Assembly (NCBI GenBank): GCA_017962495.1
Contig: JAGCVH010000058.1
Coordinates: 37,842 to 101,841 of the forward strand
Length of the DNA: 64,000 bases
DNA from: Bacteroidaceae bacterium
GTDB lineage: Bacteria > Bacteroidota > Bacteroidia > Bacteroidales > Bacteroidaceae
Direction: 5' to 3'
This document shows, in pieces, positions 1-9,486 of this stretch; the first letter of the stretch is position 1; every line of letters starts with the position of its first letter. A model generated the notes under the pieces. The model made no database searches and had not been told where the DNA came from. It saw nothing but the letters and a program-made list of their open reading frames with translations. The position numbers and the translations under genes are program-made.

Positions 1-3000
1 GCCGCATTGCCATGGGAAGATTGCACGCTCCAAGTGAGGCATCATAGCCAGATGACGTCCATCAGCCGAACAGATACCTGCTACAGCATAATCGCTTCCG
101 TTGGGATTGCCAGGATATTCTGCATAGTTATACTTAGCCACGATGTTGTAGTCCTCTTCCTTGCCGGGCAACGAGAACTTGCCTTCTCCGTGGGCTACCC
201 AAATACCCAAGCGTTGTCCGCTAAGCGAGCCAAGCATAATGCTTTGGTTCTGAGGGATGGCAAGGGACAGGTATGCCGACTCAAACTTGTGACTGGTATT
301 GTGCAACATTCGTGCTTTTGGCGAATCTACAAGATCTAATTCCACCATGAGCTGGCACCCGTTGCAGATGCCGAGCGAGAGGGTGTCGGGGCGAGCAAAA
401 TATCGGTCGAGTGCTTCCTTTGCCTTGGGATTGTAAAGGAAGGCGCCTGCCCAACCTTTCGCAGAACCAAGTACGTCGGAGTTAGAGAATCCTCCACAGA
501 AGACGATGAGGTTGACATCATCGAGAGTTTCGCGTCCACTTACCAAGTCCGTCATCATGACATCCTTCACGTCAAAGCCTGCAAGATACATCGAGTAAGC
601 CATCTCGCGTTCGCCATTGGTACCTTTCTCGCGAATGATAGCGGCACGAATACCTGTTGGCTTTCTTCTGTCGGGATTCAGCCCATATTGCGATAGGCGT
701 CCGGTGAATTTAGGACTAAACTGTATCTCTACGGGTTGATGCTTATAGTTCTTGAAGCGTTCATCAGCCTGTCCATTCATGCTTTGCTTGCGATCTAAAA
801 CCATTGAAGGACGATACCAAACGTCGCGCAGACCATCAATGTCAAGTGTTTCCTCGTATTCGCCTTTACGCAAACGGATAGAACGGTCACGGCAAGGAAC
901 GCCAATATAGATAAAGCCTACACCCATCTCATCCATGAGTTTCTTAAACTCGGCTTCGCGGGAAGAGGCTACCTGTACTACTACACCTGGGTTCTCGGCA
1001 AAGAGTATCTTACTAAGGTCTGTCTCCTCAAAGTTATTAAGGTTTATCTTCAAACCGCCTTTGGTGTTGGCAAAACACATTTCGAGCAACGTGGTAATAA
1101 GTCCACCTGCAGAGATGTCGTGACCTGCCAGGAGCAAGCCTTTGCGAACACATTCTTGTATGGCCTCAAAGGCATCACGGAAGTATTCCGCATTGGTGAC
1201 AGTGGGAACGTCGCTTCCTACAAAACCTTGACTCTGTGCGTAAGCACTTCCTCCAAGTCGCAACTGATCGAAAGAGAAATCGATATGGTATAGAGCGCTC
1301 TTAGGTTCATCAGCCAATACAGGACTAACCACCTTGCGAATGTCGGATACTTGTCCGCCTGAGCTAACAATAACGGTTCCTGGGGCAATGATTTTAGAGC
1401 CATCGGGATATTTCTGACTCATGGAAAGGCTATCCTTACCCGTAGGAACATTGATTTCCAATTGACAGCAGAAGTCGCTAAGAGCTTCGACTGCCTCATA
1501 AAGGCGTGCATCCTCACCCTTCTGCGAACGGCAAGGCCACATCCAGTTGGCACTCAGACTTACACTATCGAGTCCCTCCACTAATGGTGCCCATACGATA
1601 TTGGTAAGGCTTTCTGCAACAGATAATACACTACCTGCAGCAGGGTTGGCAAGTCCTGCCTGTGGAGCATGGCCAAGAGCCGTGGCTATACCTTTTCTTC
1701 CACGATAGTCTAAGGCAACTACACCACAATCGCTTAATGGCAATTGCAGGGGACCTTGACATTGTTGGCGAGCCACCTTGCCCGTTACAGAGCGGTCGAC
1801 CTTATTTGTAAGCCAATCTTTGCACGCAACAGCTTCGAGGGAAAGAACTTTCTCCAATTGGGGCTTAAGCATCGAGCATTGAGAGTTATCAGTGCTCACA
1901 TCCTTATATTTGCGTTCCACCGTCTCGTCAACCATAATTGTTTTGGGCGAGTGACCGAACATCTGTGCCACATCGAGGTCAAAGGGACGTACACCATCGC
2001 CTTGTTCAAAGGCAAAGTGTGCATCTCCTGTTGTTTCTCCTACCACATACATAGGAGCACGTTCGCGTTCTGCAATCTTCCGTACATGTTCCAGATGTTC
2101 CTCTTGAATGAGAAGTCCCATGCGCTCCTGGCTTTCGTTGGCAATGATTTCCTTCGAAGATAGGGTGGGGTCGCCAATGGGCAATTGTGTCATATCGATA
2201 AGGCCTCCACACTCTTCCACAAGTTCTGAGAGGCAATTGACGTGTCCTGCCGACCCGTGATCGTGAATACTAACGACGGGATTCACTTCCTCCTCGCACA
2301 AAGCACGCACAAGATTGTTGGCACGCTTCTGCATCTCAGGGTTCGCACGTTGTACAGCATTCAACTCAATGCCACTGCTATAGCGACCTGTGTCAACACT
2401 TGACACGGAACCGCCACCTAATCCGATGCGGTAGTTATCACCACCTACGACAACAATCTTGTTACCCTTCTTTGGTGTGCCTTTCAGACAATCGCGTTTC
2501 GTTCCATAACCCACACCACCGGCAAGCATAATCACCTTATCATAACCATATTGTTCGCCATTCTCCTGATGCTCGAAGGTGAGTACCGAACCGCAAATAA
2601 GGGGCTGTCCAAACTTGTTACCAAAATCACTTGCGCCGTTTGAAGCCTTGATGAGGATTTGTTCGGGAGTTTGATAGAGCCACTTTCTAACGGGGAGCAG
2701 ACGTTCCCATTCGCGTTCCTCCTCAGTATTGCGAGGGTAACTGGTCATGTATACTGCCGTTCCTGCAATAGGCCACGAACCCGTTCCTCCTCCCATACGG
2801 TCTCGAATCTCTCCACCCGTACCTGTTGATGCACCATTGAAGGGTTCCACGGTAGTGGGGAAGTTGTGGGTCTCGGCCTTAAGGCTAATCACACTCTCAA
2901 TGTCGCGAATGACGAAGTAATCGCTGGTGGAATGGTCGCGTGGTGCAAATTGCTCCACAACAGGTCCTTCGGCAAAAGCTACATTATCCTTATAAGCCGA

Positions 3001-3615
3001 GATGATGTGATGAGGATTCTCCTGGGTCGTACGCTTTATCATCTGGAAAAGGCTGCTTTCCATCTCTTTCCCGTCGATAACGAATGTACCGCCGAATATC
3101 TTATGGCGGCAATGTTCGGAATTGATTTGTGCAAAGCCAAAGACTTCGCTATCGGTGAGTTGGCGTCCGAGTTGTTTCTCGACGTTGTGCAAGTAGTCTA
3201 TTTCCTCTGGACTCAGGGCAAGGCCTTCTTCCTCGTTGTATGCTTCCAGGTCTTCGATGAAGCGGATGGGAGCAGGCTTAACGTTGATGGTGAAGATGCC
3301 TTGGTTGAGGACCTTGTAGAGGCGTTGCAACATGGGGTCGTGCGGAGCATTCTCATCCTTTACGGGGAAATACTCTTCTATGCGAGATATACCCTGAATG
3401 TTCATGTTCTGGGTAATCTCCACAGCATTGGTACTCCAGGGAGTTACCATTTCGCGACGAGGGCCTGTGAAGAAGCCTTCCAACTCTTGTTTGTCGAGTA
3501 GTTCGGCCTTGCCATAAAGCCAGCAGAGTTTTTGTATATCTTCATCGTTGAGATGCTTTTCGCATTCTGTTGCGATGATGGTTCCTTGAGGTGTCTTGAA
3601 AAAGAGGATAGTCAT
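1..3615 (-). CDS. purL: Phosphoribosylformylglycinamidine synthase (FGAM synthase), 3' end cut by window edge
   Basis: Large single-chain FGAM synthase, which converts FGAR plus glutamine to FGAM in purine synthesis in the cytoplasm. I translated it from the ATG at 3613-3615 (MTILFFKTPQGT); 1205 codons are visible and the frame is open to base 1. Visible signatures include NSEHCRHKIFGG, AETHNFPT, the GGGTGSWPIAGTAVY region and GGGSVSSVDTG in the synthase halves. The C-terminal glutaminase domain shows the nucleophile motif GICNGCQ and the downstream histidine in MPHLERAIFPW. About 30-40 residues should be missing compared with the usual length near 1240. It starts 17 bp after the DUF5723 gene upstream and is probably cotranscribed with it. 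Other purine genes (purM, purC) lie elsewhere in the window, so the pathway is scattered. Confidence 0.96.
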   Translation of the reverse strand, partial: MTILFFKTPQGTIIATECEKHLNDEDIQKLCWLYGKAELLDKQELEGFFTGPRREMVTPWSTNAVEITQNMNIQGISRIEEYFPVKDENAPHDPMLQRLYKVLNQGIFTINVKPAPIRFIEDLEAYNEEEGLALSPEEIDYLHNVEKQLGRQLTDSEVFGFAQINSEHCRHKIFGGTFVIDGKEMESSLFQMIKRTTQENPHHIISAYKDNVAFAEGPVVEQFAPRDHSTSDYFVIRDIESVISLKAETHNFPTTVEPFNGASTGTGGEIRDRMGGGTGSWPIAGTAVYMTSYPRNTEEEREWERLLPVRKWLYQTPEQILIKASNGASDFGNKFGQPLICGSVLTFEHQENGEQYGYDKVIMLAGGVGYGTKRDCLKGTPKKGNKIVVVGGDNYRIGLGGGSVSSVDTGRYSSGIELNAVQRANPEMQKRANNLVRALCEEEVNPVVSIHDHGSAGHVNCLSELVEECGGLIDMTQLPIGDPTLSSKEIIANESQERMGLLIQEEHLEHVRKIAERERAPMYVVGETTGDAHFAFEQGDGVRPFDLDVAQMFGHSPKTIMVDETVERKYKDVSTDNSQCSMLKPQLEKVLSLEAVACKDWLTNKVDRSVTGKVARQQCQGPLQLPLSDCGVVALDYRGRKGIATALGHAPQAGLANPAAGSVLSVAESLTNIVWAPLVEGLDSVSLSANWMWPCRSQKGEDARLYEAVEALSDFCCQLEINVPTGKDSLSMSQKYPDGSKIIAPGTVIVSSGGQVSDIRKVVSPVLADEPKSALYHIDFSFDQLRLGGSAYAQSQGFVGSDVPTVTNAEYFRDAFEAIQECVRKGLLLAGHDISAGGLITTLLEMCFANTKGGLKINLNNFEETDLSKILFAENPGVVVQVASSREAEFKKLMDEMGVGFIYIGVPCRDRSIRLRKGEYEETLDIDGLRDVWYRPSMVLDRKQSMNGQADERFKNYKHQPVEIQFSPKFTGRLSQYGLNPDRRKPTGIRAAIIREKGTNGEREMAYSMYLAGFDVKDVMMTDLVSGRETLDDVNLIVFCGGFSNSDVLGSAKGWAGAFLYNPKAKEALDRYFARPDTLSLGICNGCQLMVELDLVDSPKARMLHNTSHKFESAYLSLAIPQNQSIMLGSLSGQRLGIWVAHGEGKFSLPGKEEDYNIVAKYNYAEYPGNPNGSDYAVAGICSADGRHLAMMPHLERAIFPWQCG

Positions 3616-3632
3616 GCTATGTATGATGTTTT

Positions 3633-5084
3633 TTAGTTGTCTTTAACTTTACCAAAGGGTATGTTCAAGCCGATGGTGACATCGGTATTGTTCTTTTTGG
3701 GATAGCCTTTCTTTGCCAGTTTACCTAACATGTGGTCGAGGCCGAGAAAGAGGTTGAATCCACGAGGATGAATGTTGATGACGCCACCCACACTTGCACC
3801 AAGGGTGCCAACTGCACCTGATAGAGCCATCTCGAATGCCTTTGCAGGGGAGAGATTGACACTAAGGCGTTCTTCATTCCAACTAAAGCTACCTTGAATG
3901 CGAGTGGTGGAGAGCAAGCCAAATCTTAGCTTGTCATAGGAAGGCAGAGCATACTCTACTCCAATGTTCAAGGTCGCTCCCAGAGGATGGGCTTTCTTTG
4001 TGGTGCCGTCGTCTTTCAGTTGATACAGGTCTTCGAGTCTTTCACCCAGATTCTCCCATTCAGCATCAACCATCTGGCCTCCAGCATAATATGTTTCTTC
4101 GTCATATCCGTCAAATACGAAAGGTTCTCCCGTGTTGCTGGCTCGCAATGTGTTCTTCCATCGGATGAAACCCAAGTCGAGTAGGGAGGCAGAGAGTTTA
4201 AGTCCGTCAAGCAGACCTTGTTTACCCAAATCCCATTCCGTTCCGAAATCTATGGCAAAACCTGCTCCTCCAACACCAGAATTGTCCAGCTCCATTTCCT
4301 CAAAGTCGACTTGTTCGTAGGTTGCAGGGCTGTTGGGGTGTTCTTTCATATATTCGGGCGAGTGCCTTTTGAGTTGCTTATCGCCCCATGTGAGACCTTT
4401 CATGCTAATGTCAACATCGGCATCAACTATAGCTGTCCATCTTTCCCTGCTTGAGAGGTCGAGATTAAGACTTCTTGCATTGACGCGTGCGCTAGCGGCT
4501 CCCAATAACAACTTGAACTTTCCACCTACGCGCCAGGCATCGTTCAACTGATGGCTGTGTCCCATACCCACTTCTACCCAACCGGTAGCGGTGCCTTTGA
4601 ACTTACCAACTTCGTAGTTCTGTTGCTGCAGGTTCTTCATCACATCGAATAGTTCGTACGGAGCAATGATTCCTGCATTGGTGCGAACCCCTATGTTGAA
4701 TGTGTTGAAGCCATTAAAGGCTTTGAAGCCAAAGCCTAATACTTCCAGATGAACCTCAGAGAGCATCTTGTTGTTCTTGTTGAATTTGCTCATTACCTCT
4801 TCTGTACTGAGGTCTGGATTCAGGAACGTTGTAACTCCATCGCCAAAGGGATTTTGATATAGGATGTCGTTTAAATTCAGGTTGCCATAGATGCCTGCTT
4901 TGATGTGGCCCAGTCCTGGGAAGCTGACATATCCCTTTCGGTCATAGTCTTTGGCGGGATTCATCTGGTGGCCATATGTGTAGCCATCAAGGAAATAAGC
5001 ACTATTCAGGTTCTGACCCAGTGTCTTGTTGGTGACAGCAAGGAGGCTTATGACAAATAATAGGCTAAGTCTTCTTCTTTTCAT
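3633..5084 (-). CDS. DUF5723 family predicted outer-membrane protein
   Basis: A 483-residue exported protein with a clear signal peptide (MKRRRLSLLFVISLLAVTNKTLGQ). After it come many short alternating hydrophobic/polar strands and repeated glycine-aromatic patterns, as in an outer-membrane beta-barrel of the PorV/DUF5723 type. The start NSAYFLDGYTYGHQMNPA and the C-terminal GLNIPFGKVKD strand fit DUF5723, a Bacteroidota-only family without an assigned role. The family name is from recognition of the sequence style, not a search. It lies 17 bp upstream of purL on the same strand. No TAnnTTTG promoter was seen in the 170 bp before it. Confidence 0.72.
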   Translation of the reverse strand: MKRRRLSLLFVISLLAVTNKTLGQNLNSAYFLDGYTYGHQMNPAKDYDRKGYVSFPGLGHIKAGIYGNLNLNDILYQNPFGDGVTTFLNPDLSTEEVMSKFNKNNKMLSEVHLEVLGFGFKAFNGFNTFNIGVRTNAGIIAPYELFDVMKNLQQQNYEVGKFKGTATGWVEVGMGHSHQLNDAWRVGGKFKLLLGAASARVNARSLNLDLSSRERWTAIVDADVDISMKGLTWGDKQLKRHSPEYMKEHPNSPATYEQVDFEEMELDNSGVGGAGFAIDFGTEWDLGKQGLLDGLKLSASLLDLGFIRWKNTLRASNTGEPFVFDGYDEETYYAGGQMVDAEWENLGERLEDLYQLKDDGTTKKAHPLGATLNIGVEYALPSYDKLRFGLLSTTRIQGSFSWNEERLSVNLSPAKAFEMALSGAVGTLGASVGGVINIHPRGFNLFLGLDHMLGKLAKKGYPKKNNTDVTIGLNIPFGKVKDN

Positions 5085-5182
5085 AAAGGTTCTTTAGGTT
5101 ACGGGACTTGAATGATGGTTCTTGATGTTTTATGTCTTTGTTGTTGTATGGTTGCTTTCGAGGCATTGTTGTATTACGACAC

Positions 5183-5216
5183 AATTGTGGCTGTTGCCAT
5201 AAGCACAGCCACAATT
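5183..5216. repeat. Perfect hairpin, 12-bp arms, downstream of glucokinase
   Basis: AATTGTGGCTGT at 5183-5194 is exactly complementary to ACAGCCACAATT at 5205-5216, with a 10-base loop. It sits between the glucokinase stop and the DUF5723 start. It could form a terminator-like hairpin for glk, but no T-tract follows on either strand, so intrinsic termination is unproven. GAGGCATTGT near 5160 is also repeated inverted (ACAATGCCTC, 5261-5270) at the 3' end of glk, giving a wider nested inverted repeat. Confidence 0.6.
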
Positions 5217-5256
5217 CGTAACCAGTTTCTCACCATACAATATAAATAGGTAAGTG

Positions 5257-6246
5257 TTATACAATGCCTCTTTCCATAGCGATTTCCCAACCCAGAGCAC
5301 TTGCTCCAAGCACAGCTGCTTTGGCGTCATCGAGTTGGCTTACCAGCATCTTAGCCTTGCCGCGATAGATTTTCAGCACCGTCTCTTCGTAGGCTCGCTT
5401 AATTGGATCCATGATGAGGTCTCCAGCCTTTGTGAGACCGCCAAAGAAGATGAAGGCTTCAGGGCTATTGAAAGCGGCAAAGTTGGCACATGCTTCACCA
5501 AGCATGCGGCCTGTGAACTCAAATATCTCCTTTGCCACCTCGTCGCCTTTCGCAGCAGCGATGCTGACATCCTTACTTTCGATTTCGTCCAGAGGAATTT
5601 CGCGAAGCAGGGTGGGGCGATCTGTCTTGCTGATAATCTCTCGTGCAGTACGAGCCACACCTGTAGCAGAGCAGTATGCCTCGAGGCATCCCTTGCGTCC
5701 ACATCCGCATTCGCGTCCATCCTTCTCTACGATAACATGTCCCAGTTCGCCTGCCATACCGTCGCATCCATAGACCATCTGTCCGTTGACAACGATACCG
5801 CTACCTACTCCCGTACCCAGGGTAATCATGATGAAATTCTTCATACCTTTTGCGGCACCATAGGTCATTTCACCGATAGCGGCAGCATTGGCGTCGTTAG
5901 TCATAGCTACGGGAATGCCCAGAGCCAAGCCAAACATCTTTGCCAAAGGCACTACGTCGCGTCCCCAAGGAAGGTTGGGAGCAAACTCGATACAGCCCGT
6001 GTAGTAGTTCCCATTGGGAGCACCGATACCCATAGCGCGAATCTTTTCGATGCCGCCTACCTGGTCGATGATCTTGCGGAGTTCCACGATGCAATCGTCC
6101 ACATACTGCTGGGCATTGTCGTTATGCCCTTTGGTTTTCACTGAGGTCTGTGCTACGACGTTGGCGTCGGCGTCAACGATGCCAAACACTGAATTGGTGC
6201 CTCCAAGGTCGAGACCAATTACATAAGGTTTTTCGGATTGTGACAT
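5257..6246 (-). CDS. ROK family glucokinase
   Basis: A 329-residue ATP-dependent sugar kinase of the ROK family, probably phosphorylating glucose to glucose-6-phosphate in the cytoplasm. The phosphate-binding motif GLDLGGTN is at residues 11-18 and the catalytic aspartate is in TNDANAAA (D118). GTGVGSGIV follows at about 144-152. The ROK zinc site comprises His170 in GELGH and the cysteines of CGCGRKGCLEAY (C180, C182, C187). The length is typical. A repressor role is unlikely because there is no N-terminal helix-turn-helix. Substrate choice (glucose versus N-acetylmannosamine or other hexoses) cannot be settled from the sequence. It is divergent from the LysE-type gene and has its own canonical promoter. 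Confidence 0.9.
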   Translation of the reverse strand: MSQSEKPYVIGLDLGGTNSVFGIVDADANVVAQTSVKTKGHNDNAQQYVDDCIVELRKIIDQVGGIEKIRAMGIGAPNGNYYTGCIEFAPNLPWGRDVVPLAKMFGLALGIPVAMTNDANAAAIGEMTYGAAKGMKNFIMITLGTGVGSGIVVNGQMVYGCDGMAGELGHVIVEKDGRECGCGRKGCLEAYCSATGVARTAREIISKTDRPTLLREIPLDEIESKDVSIAAAKGDEVAKEIFEFTGRMLGEACANFAAFNSPEAFIFFGGLTKAGDLIMDPIKRAYEETVLKIYRGKAKMLVSQLDDAKAAVLGASALGWEIAMERGIV

Positions 6247-6291
6247 TGTATATGTTTTTTGATGTTAGTGTGAACTTTTTATAACGCTGTA

Positions 6292-6322
6292 CAAAGGTAA
6301 CGCTTTTTGTCGAAAAATCAAA
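6292..6322 (-). promoter_or_regulatory. Bacteroidota-type promoter of the glucokinase gene
   Basis: Read on the minus strand, TTTG (6322-6319) is followed by a 19-bp spacer and TACCTTTG (6299-6292). This matches the -33 TTTG / -7 TAnnTTTG consensus of Bacteroidota housekeeping sigma factor promoters. The predicted transcript start is about 6286, giving a leader of about 40 nt before the ATG at 6246. Confidence 0.8.
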
Positions 6323-6403
6323 GGTCTGCCAAACAAATTATGTAAGTTTTTCGTCTCTCGCGAGGATATGCTTTTGGGCTTATGTGGTAAGATGAGGGTA
6401 AAA

Positions 6404-6436
6404 TGTTGCTCATGTGCCGATTTTTTCGTATCTTTG
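6404..6436 (+). promoter_or_regulatory. Bacteroidota-type promoter of the LysE-type gene
   Basis: TGTTG (6404-6408), a 20-bp spacer and TATCTTTG (6429-6436) form a good -33/-7 pair. Transcription should begin near 6442, only a few bases before the ATG codons at 6447 and 6450. The ATG at 6414 lies upstream of the -7 box and so cannot be the usual start. Confidence 0.75.
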
Positions 6437-6446
6437 CGCCCAACTT

Positions 6447-7109
6447 ATGATGTGGATTCAACATGTTGATGCAATAGACCTTGTATTCAAGGGAATAGTA
6501 ATCGGAGTCGTAGCTTCGGCACCGATGGGGCCTGTTGGTGTGCTAACGGTTCAGCGCACACTCAATAAAGGACGATGGTATGGTTTTGTCACAGGGCTTG
6601 GAGCTGCCTTGAGCGACATCATCTATGCACTTATCACAGGACTCGGCATGAGTTTCGTGATGGATTTCGTAGAACGGCCTCGCAACATGTACATACTCCA
6701 ACTGGTGGGTGCAGTCATGCTTTTCGCCTTCGGATGGATTACATTCAAGTCGAATCCCACCAAGGTTATTCACCCCTCAAAGGGGCAGCGAGGCACCCTC
6801 TGGCATAATGGTCTGACGGGTTTTCTGGTGACTTTGAGTAACCCCCTTATCGTATTCCTTTTCGTGGCTCTGTTTGCCCGGTTTGCCTTTATCGTACCCC
6901 GACATCCACTCGAACAAGGACTCGGCTATCTTGCCATCATGGCAGGAGCCATTGCATGGTGGTGGGGGCTGACATACAGTATTAACAAGGTGAGGAATAG
7001 CTTCAACATTCGTGGCATTTCATGGCTAAATCGCACCATCGGTGTGGTAGTTATGGTGGTGTCGTTGATGGGATTTTATTTCACTCTTAGAGGTAAAGCT
7101 TTATATTAA
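6447..7109 (+). CDS. LysE/RhtB-type translocator
   Basis: A 220-residue membrane protein with about six hydrophobic segments. The N-terminal family motif IVIGVVASAPMGPVGVLTVQRTLNKGR is followed by a segment around GLGAALSDIIYALITGLG. These are hallmarks of the LysE superfamily, whose known members export amino acids or related solutes. The Bacteroidota branch seen here has no known substrate. I chose 6447 rather than the in-frame ATG at 6414 because the -7 promoter element at 6429-6436 lies between them. The mRNA is then almost leaderless and no Shine-Dalgarno is visible. The next gene starts on the base after its stop, so the two are probably translated together. Confidence 0.85.
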   Translation: MMWIQHVDAIDLVFKGIVIGVVASAPMGPVGVLTVQRTLNKGRWYGFVTGLGAALSDIIYALITGLGMSFVMDFVERPRNMYILQLVGAVMLFAFGWITFKSNPTKVIHPSKGQRGTLWHNGLTGFLVTLSNPLIVFLFVALFARFAFIVPRHPLEQGLGYLAIMAGAIAWWWGLTYSINKVRNSFNIRGISWLNRTIGVVVMVVSLMGFYFTLRGKALY

Positions 7110-7652
7110 ATGAAGGTAGCCAAACAACTGATAGCCAGTAATGTATGTGAGTATCTTCTATACATGTGGCAGATAGAAGACACGCTTCGTGCCTTCTCCT
7201 TGGATACGGACAGGATAGCGAAGGAGTATGTCTCCCGTTTCCAGCTATCAGACTCGGAGGCTCGTGAGGAAATGGAGTGGATCGAGAACCTGGTAAGGAT
7301 GATGCGTGAGGAAGGATGCGTGGAGTCGGGACACCTGCAGATGAACCAAGGCACCCTGTCGCTTCTTGTCGACCTGCATCAGCAATTACTGCGCAGCCCC
7401 AAACATCCCTTCTACTCGGCAGCATATTACAAGGCGTTGCCGTTTATAGTCGAGCTGAGGGCAAAGAGTGGCAAGGAGGAGACGGGAGAACTGGAGACCT
7501 GCTTCAATTGCCTTTACGGCGTGATGATGCTGAGGTTGCAGGGACGCGAAGTCAGTAGTGAGACACAGGCTGCCCTTGCCGACATCTCCCACCTGTTGGC
7601 TCTCCTCGCCGATGCATACAAGAGGGAGAAGAACGGCGAACTTGAGTTGTAG
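7110..7652 (+). CDS. DUF4924 family protein
   Basis: A 180-residue, mostly helical, soluble protein (MKVAKQLIASNVCEYLLYMWQIEDTLRAF...) that I recognise as the Bacteroidota family DUF4924, of unknown function. No signal peptide or membrane segment is present. Its ATG directly follows the TAA of the LysE-type gene, which argues for translational coupling. A 22-bp-period repeat array and then prfC follow. The family assignment rests on the N-terminal sequence pattern and length. Confidence 0.78.
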   Translation: MKVAKQLIASNVCEYLLYMWQIEDTLRAFSLDTDRIAKEYVSRFQLSDSEAREEMEWIENLVRMMREEGCVESGHLQMNQGTLSLLVDLHQQLLRSPKHPFYSAAYYKALPFIVELRAKSGKEETGELETCFNCLYGVMMLRLQGREVSSETQAALADISHLLALLADAYKREKNGELEL

Positions 7653-7680
7653 CGAAGGAGGGCTTAGGCTTGATGGAAAT

Positions 7681-7768
7681 AAGACCTAAGGCCTTCCGAA
7701 ATAAGACCTAAGGTGCAAAAAAATAAGGCCTAAGGTTCGAGTCGCATCGAACAAGGGTTCGATTGGAA
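7681..7768 (+). repeat. 22-bp-period CCTAAGG array upstream of prfC
   Basis: AAGACCTAAGG recurs at 7681, 7703 and (as AAGGCCTAAGG) 7725, exactly 22 bp apart. A degenerate unit follows with the palindromic ATCGAAC/GGTTCGAT pair at 7745-7763. The same units (GACCTAAGGTGCAAAA in the sense direction) occur before lpxC and aroE. The array is the main content of the 140-bp gap before prfC; no promoter was seen there. Confidence 0.85.
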
Positions 7769-7792
7769 AAGGAATTAAGTTAAAAAGGATAT

Positions 7793-9361
7793 ATGAACGA
7801 AGAGATAACGAGAAGAAGAACATTTGCCATCATTTCGCACCCTGATGCGGGAAAGACGACGCTAACGGAGAAGTTTCTCCTCTTTGGCGGCCAGATACAA
7901 GTGGCTGGAGCCGTGAAGAGTAACAAAATTAAGAAGACGGCGACAAGCGACTGGATGGAAATCGAGAAGCAACGCGGTATCAGCGTCACTACCTCGGTGA
8001 TGGAGTTCGATTACAATGGATACAAGGTAAACATACTTGACACCCCTGGCCATCAGGACTTTGCAGAAGACACCTTCCGCACGCTGACAGCAGTCGATTC
8101 TTGCATCATCGTTGTCGACGGAGCCAAGGGTGTGGAGGCACAGACCCGGAAACTGATGACGGTCTGCCGTATGCGAAAGACTCCTGTGATAGTCTTCGTA
8201 AACAAGATGGACCGTGAGGGAAAAGACCCCTTCGACTTGCTCGACGAGTTGGAGACGGAACTCCAGATTCGGGTTCGCCCACTTTCGTGGCCCATCAATC
8301 AGGGGGCAAAGTTCAAGGGAGTCTATAACATCTACGAACAGAACCTGAACCTGTTCACACCCGAAAAGACGCGTGTGACGGAGAAGGTGGAAGTGGACAT
8401 CGACAGCGAGGAACTGGAGGCACAGGTGGGGACGGAGGATGCCCAGAAACTACGCGAAGACCTGGAACTGATAGGAGGCGTATATGACGAGTTTTCCGTT
8501 TCCGACTATCTCGAGGCTCGCACGGCTCCTGTCTTCTTCGGATCTGCCCTGAACAACTTCGGCGTGGAGGAGCTGCTGAATTGCTTCATCGAGATAGCCC
8601 CGTCGCCCCGTCCCACTCAGGCAGAGGAACGCCTTGTACAGCCCGACGAACCTAAGTTCACGGGTTTCATCTTCAAGATAACAGCCAACATCGACCCCAA
8701 CCACCGTTCGTGCATCGCCTTTTGCAAGGTTTGCTCAGGCAGGTTCGTCCGCAATGCCCCTTATCTGCATGTACGCCAGGGCAAGACCCTGCGTTTCAGC
8801 AGTCCTACGCAATTCATGGCGCAACGCAAGTCCACCATCGACGAGGCTTGGCCTGGTGACATTATAGGCCTGCCAGACAACGGCACCTTTAAGATTGGCG
8901 ACACCCTGACGGAAGGCGAGGTGATGCACTTCAGGGGATTGCCTTCCTTCTCGCCGGAGATGTTCAAGTATATCGAGAACGCCGACCCGATGAAGACAAA
9001 GCAGTTGCAGAAGGGTATAGAGCAATTGATGGACGAGGGTGTGGCGCAGTTATTCGTCAATCAGTTCAATGGACGGAAGATTATCGGAACCGTGGGTCAA
9101 CTGCAGTTCGAGGTCATCCAGTACCGTCTGGAAAACGAGTACGGCGCCAAGTGCCGCTGGGAGCCCCTCTCGCTGTTCAAGGCTTGCTGGATAGAGAGTG
9201 ACGACGAACAGGAGCTGGACGCATTCAAGAAGCGCAAGTACCAGTATATGGCTTGCGACAGGGAAGGGCGCGATGTCTTCCTTGCCGATTCCAACTATGT
9301 CTTGCAAATGGCTCAACAGGACTTCAAACATATCAAGTTCCACTTTACAAGCGAATTCTAA
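7793..9361 (+). CDS. prfC: Peptide chain release factor 3
   Basis: RF3 is the GTPase that recycles RF1/RF2 from the ribosome after peptide release. The 522-residue length is normal. The G1 loop [12 protein letters not shown] is at residues 16-27, the switch region [12 protein letters not shown] follows, then [12 protein letters not shown] (G3) and FVNKMDREG (G4). The C-terminal part contains the usual RF3 domain 2/3 sequences ([23 protein letters not shown]). The factor it acts on in this window is RF1 (prfA) at about 50 kb, and not adjacent. The leader contains the 22-bp array. Confidence 0.97.
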   Translation: MNEEITRRRTFAIISHPDAGKTTLTEKFLLFGGQIQVAGAVKSNKIKKTATSDWMEIEKQRGISVTTSVMEFDYNGYKVNILDTPGHQDFAEDTFRTLTAVDSCIIVVDGAKGVEAQTRKLMTVCRMRKTPVIVFVNKMDREGKDPFDLLDELETELQIRVRPLSWPINQGAKFKGVYNIYEQNLNLFTPEKTRVTEKVEVDIDSEELEAQVGTEDAQKLREDLELIGGVYDEFSVSDYLEARTAPVFFGSALNNFGVEELLNCFIEIAPSPRPTQAEERLVQPDEPKFTGFIFKITANIDPNHRSCIAFCKVCSGRFVRNAPYLHVRQGKTLRFSSPTQFMAQRKSTIDEAWPGDIIGLPDNGTFKIGDTLTEGEVMHFRGLPSFSPEMFKYIENADPMKTKQLQKGIEQLMDEGVAQLFVNQFNGRKIIGTVGQLQFEVIQYRLENEYGAKCRWEPLSLFKACWIESDDEQELDAFKKRKYQYMACDREGRDVFLADSNYVLQMAQQDFKHIKFHFTSEF

Positions 9362-9390
9362 GTGATCTAATTCATAATTAATTCAATACG

Positions 9391-9486
9391 TGAGAGGGGG
9401 CAAGGGGCAAGAACCTCAAACCTAAAACCTCAAACCTCAAAACCTCATTCTTCATTCTTCATTCTTCATTCTTAATTTTATTATTT
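9391..9486 (+). repeat. Low-complexity tandem repeats forming the tsaC leader
   Basis: The sequence contains several CCTCAAA/CCTAAAA units and then four tandem copies of a 7-bp CATTCTT unit, running into AT-rich sequence up to the GTG start of the next gene. The start GAGAGGGGGCAAGGGGC resembles half of the G-rich inverted repeats seen elsewhere in the window. No promoter or Shine-Dalgarno is recognisable. Confidence 0.7.
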
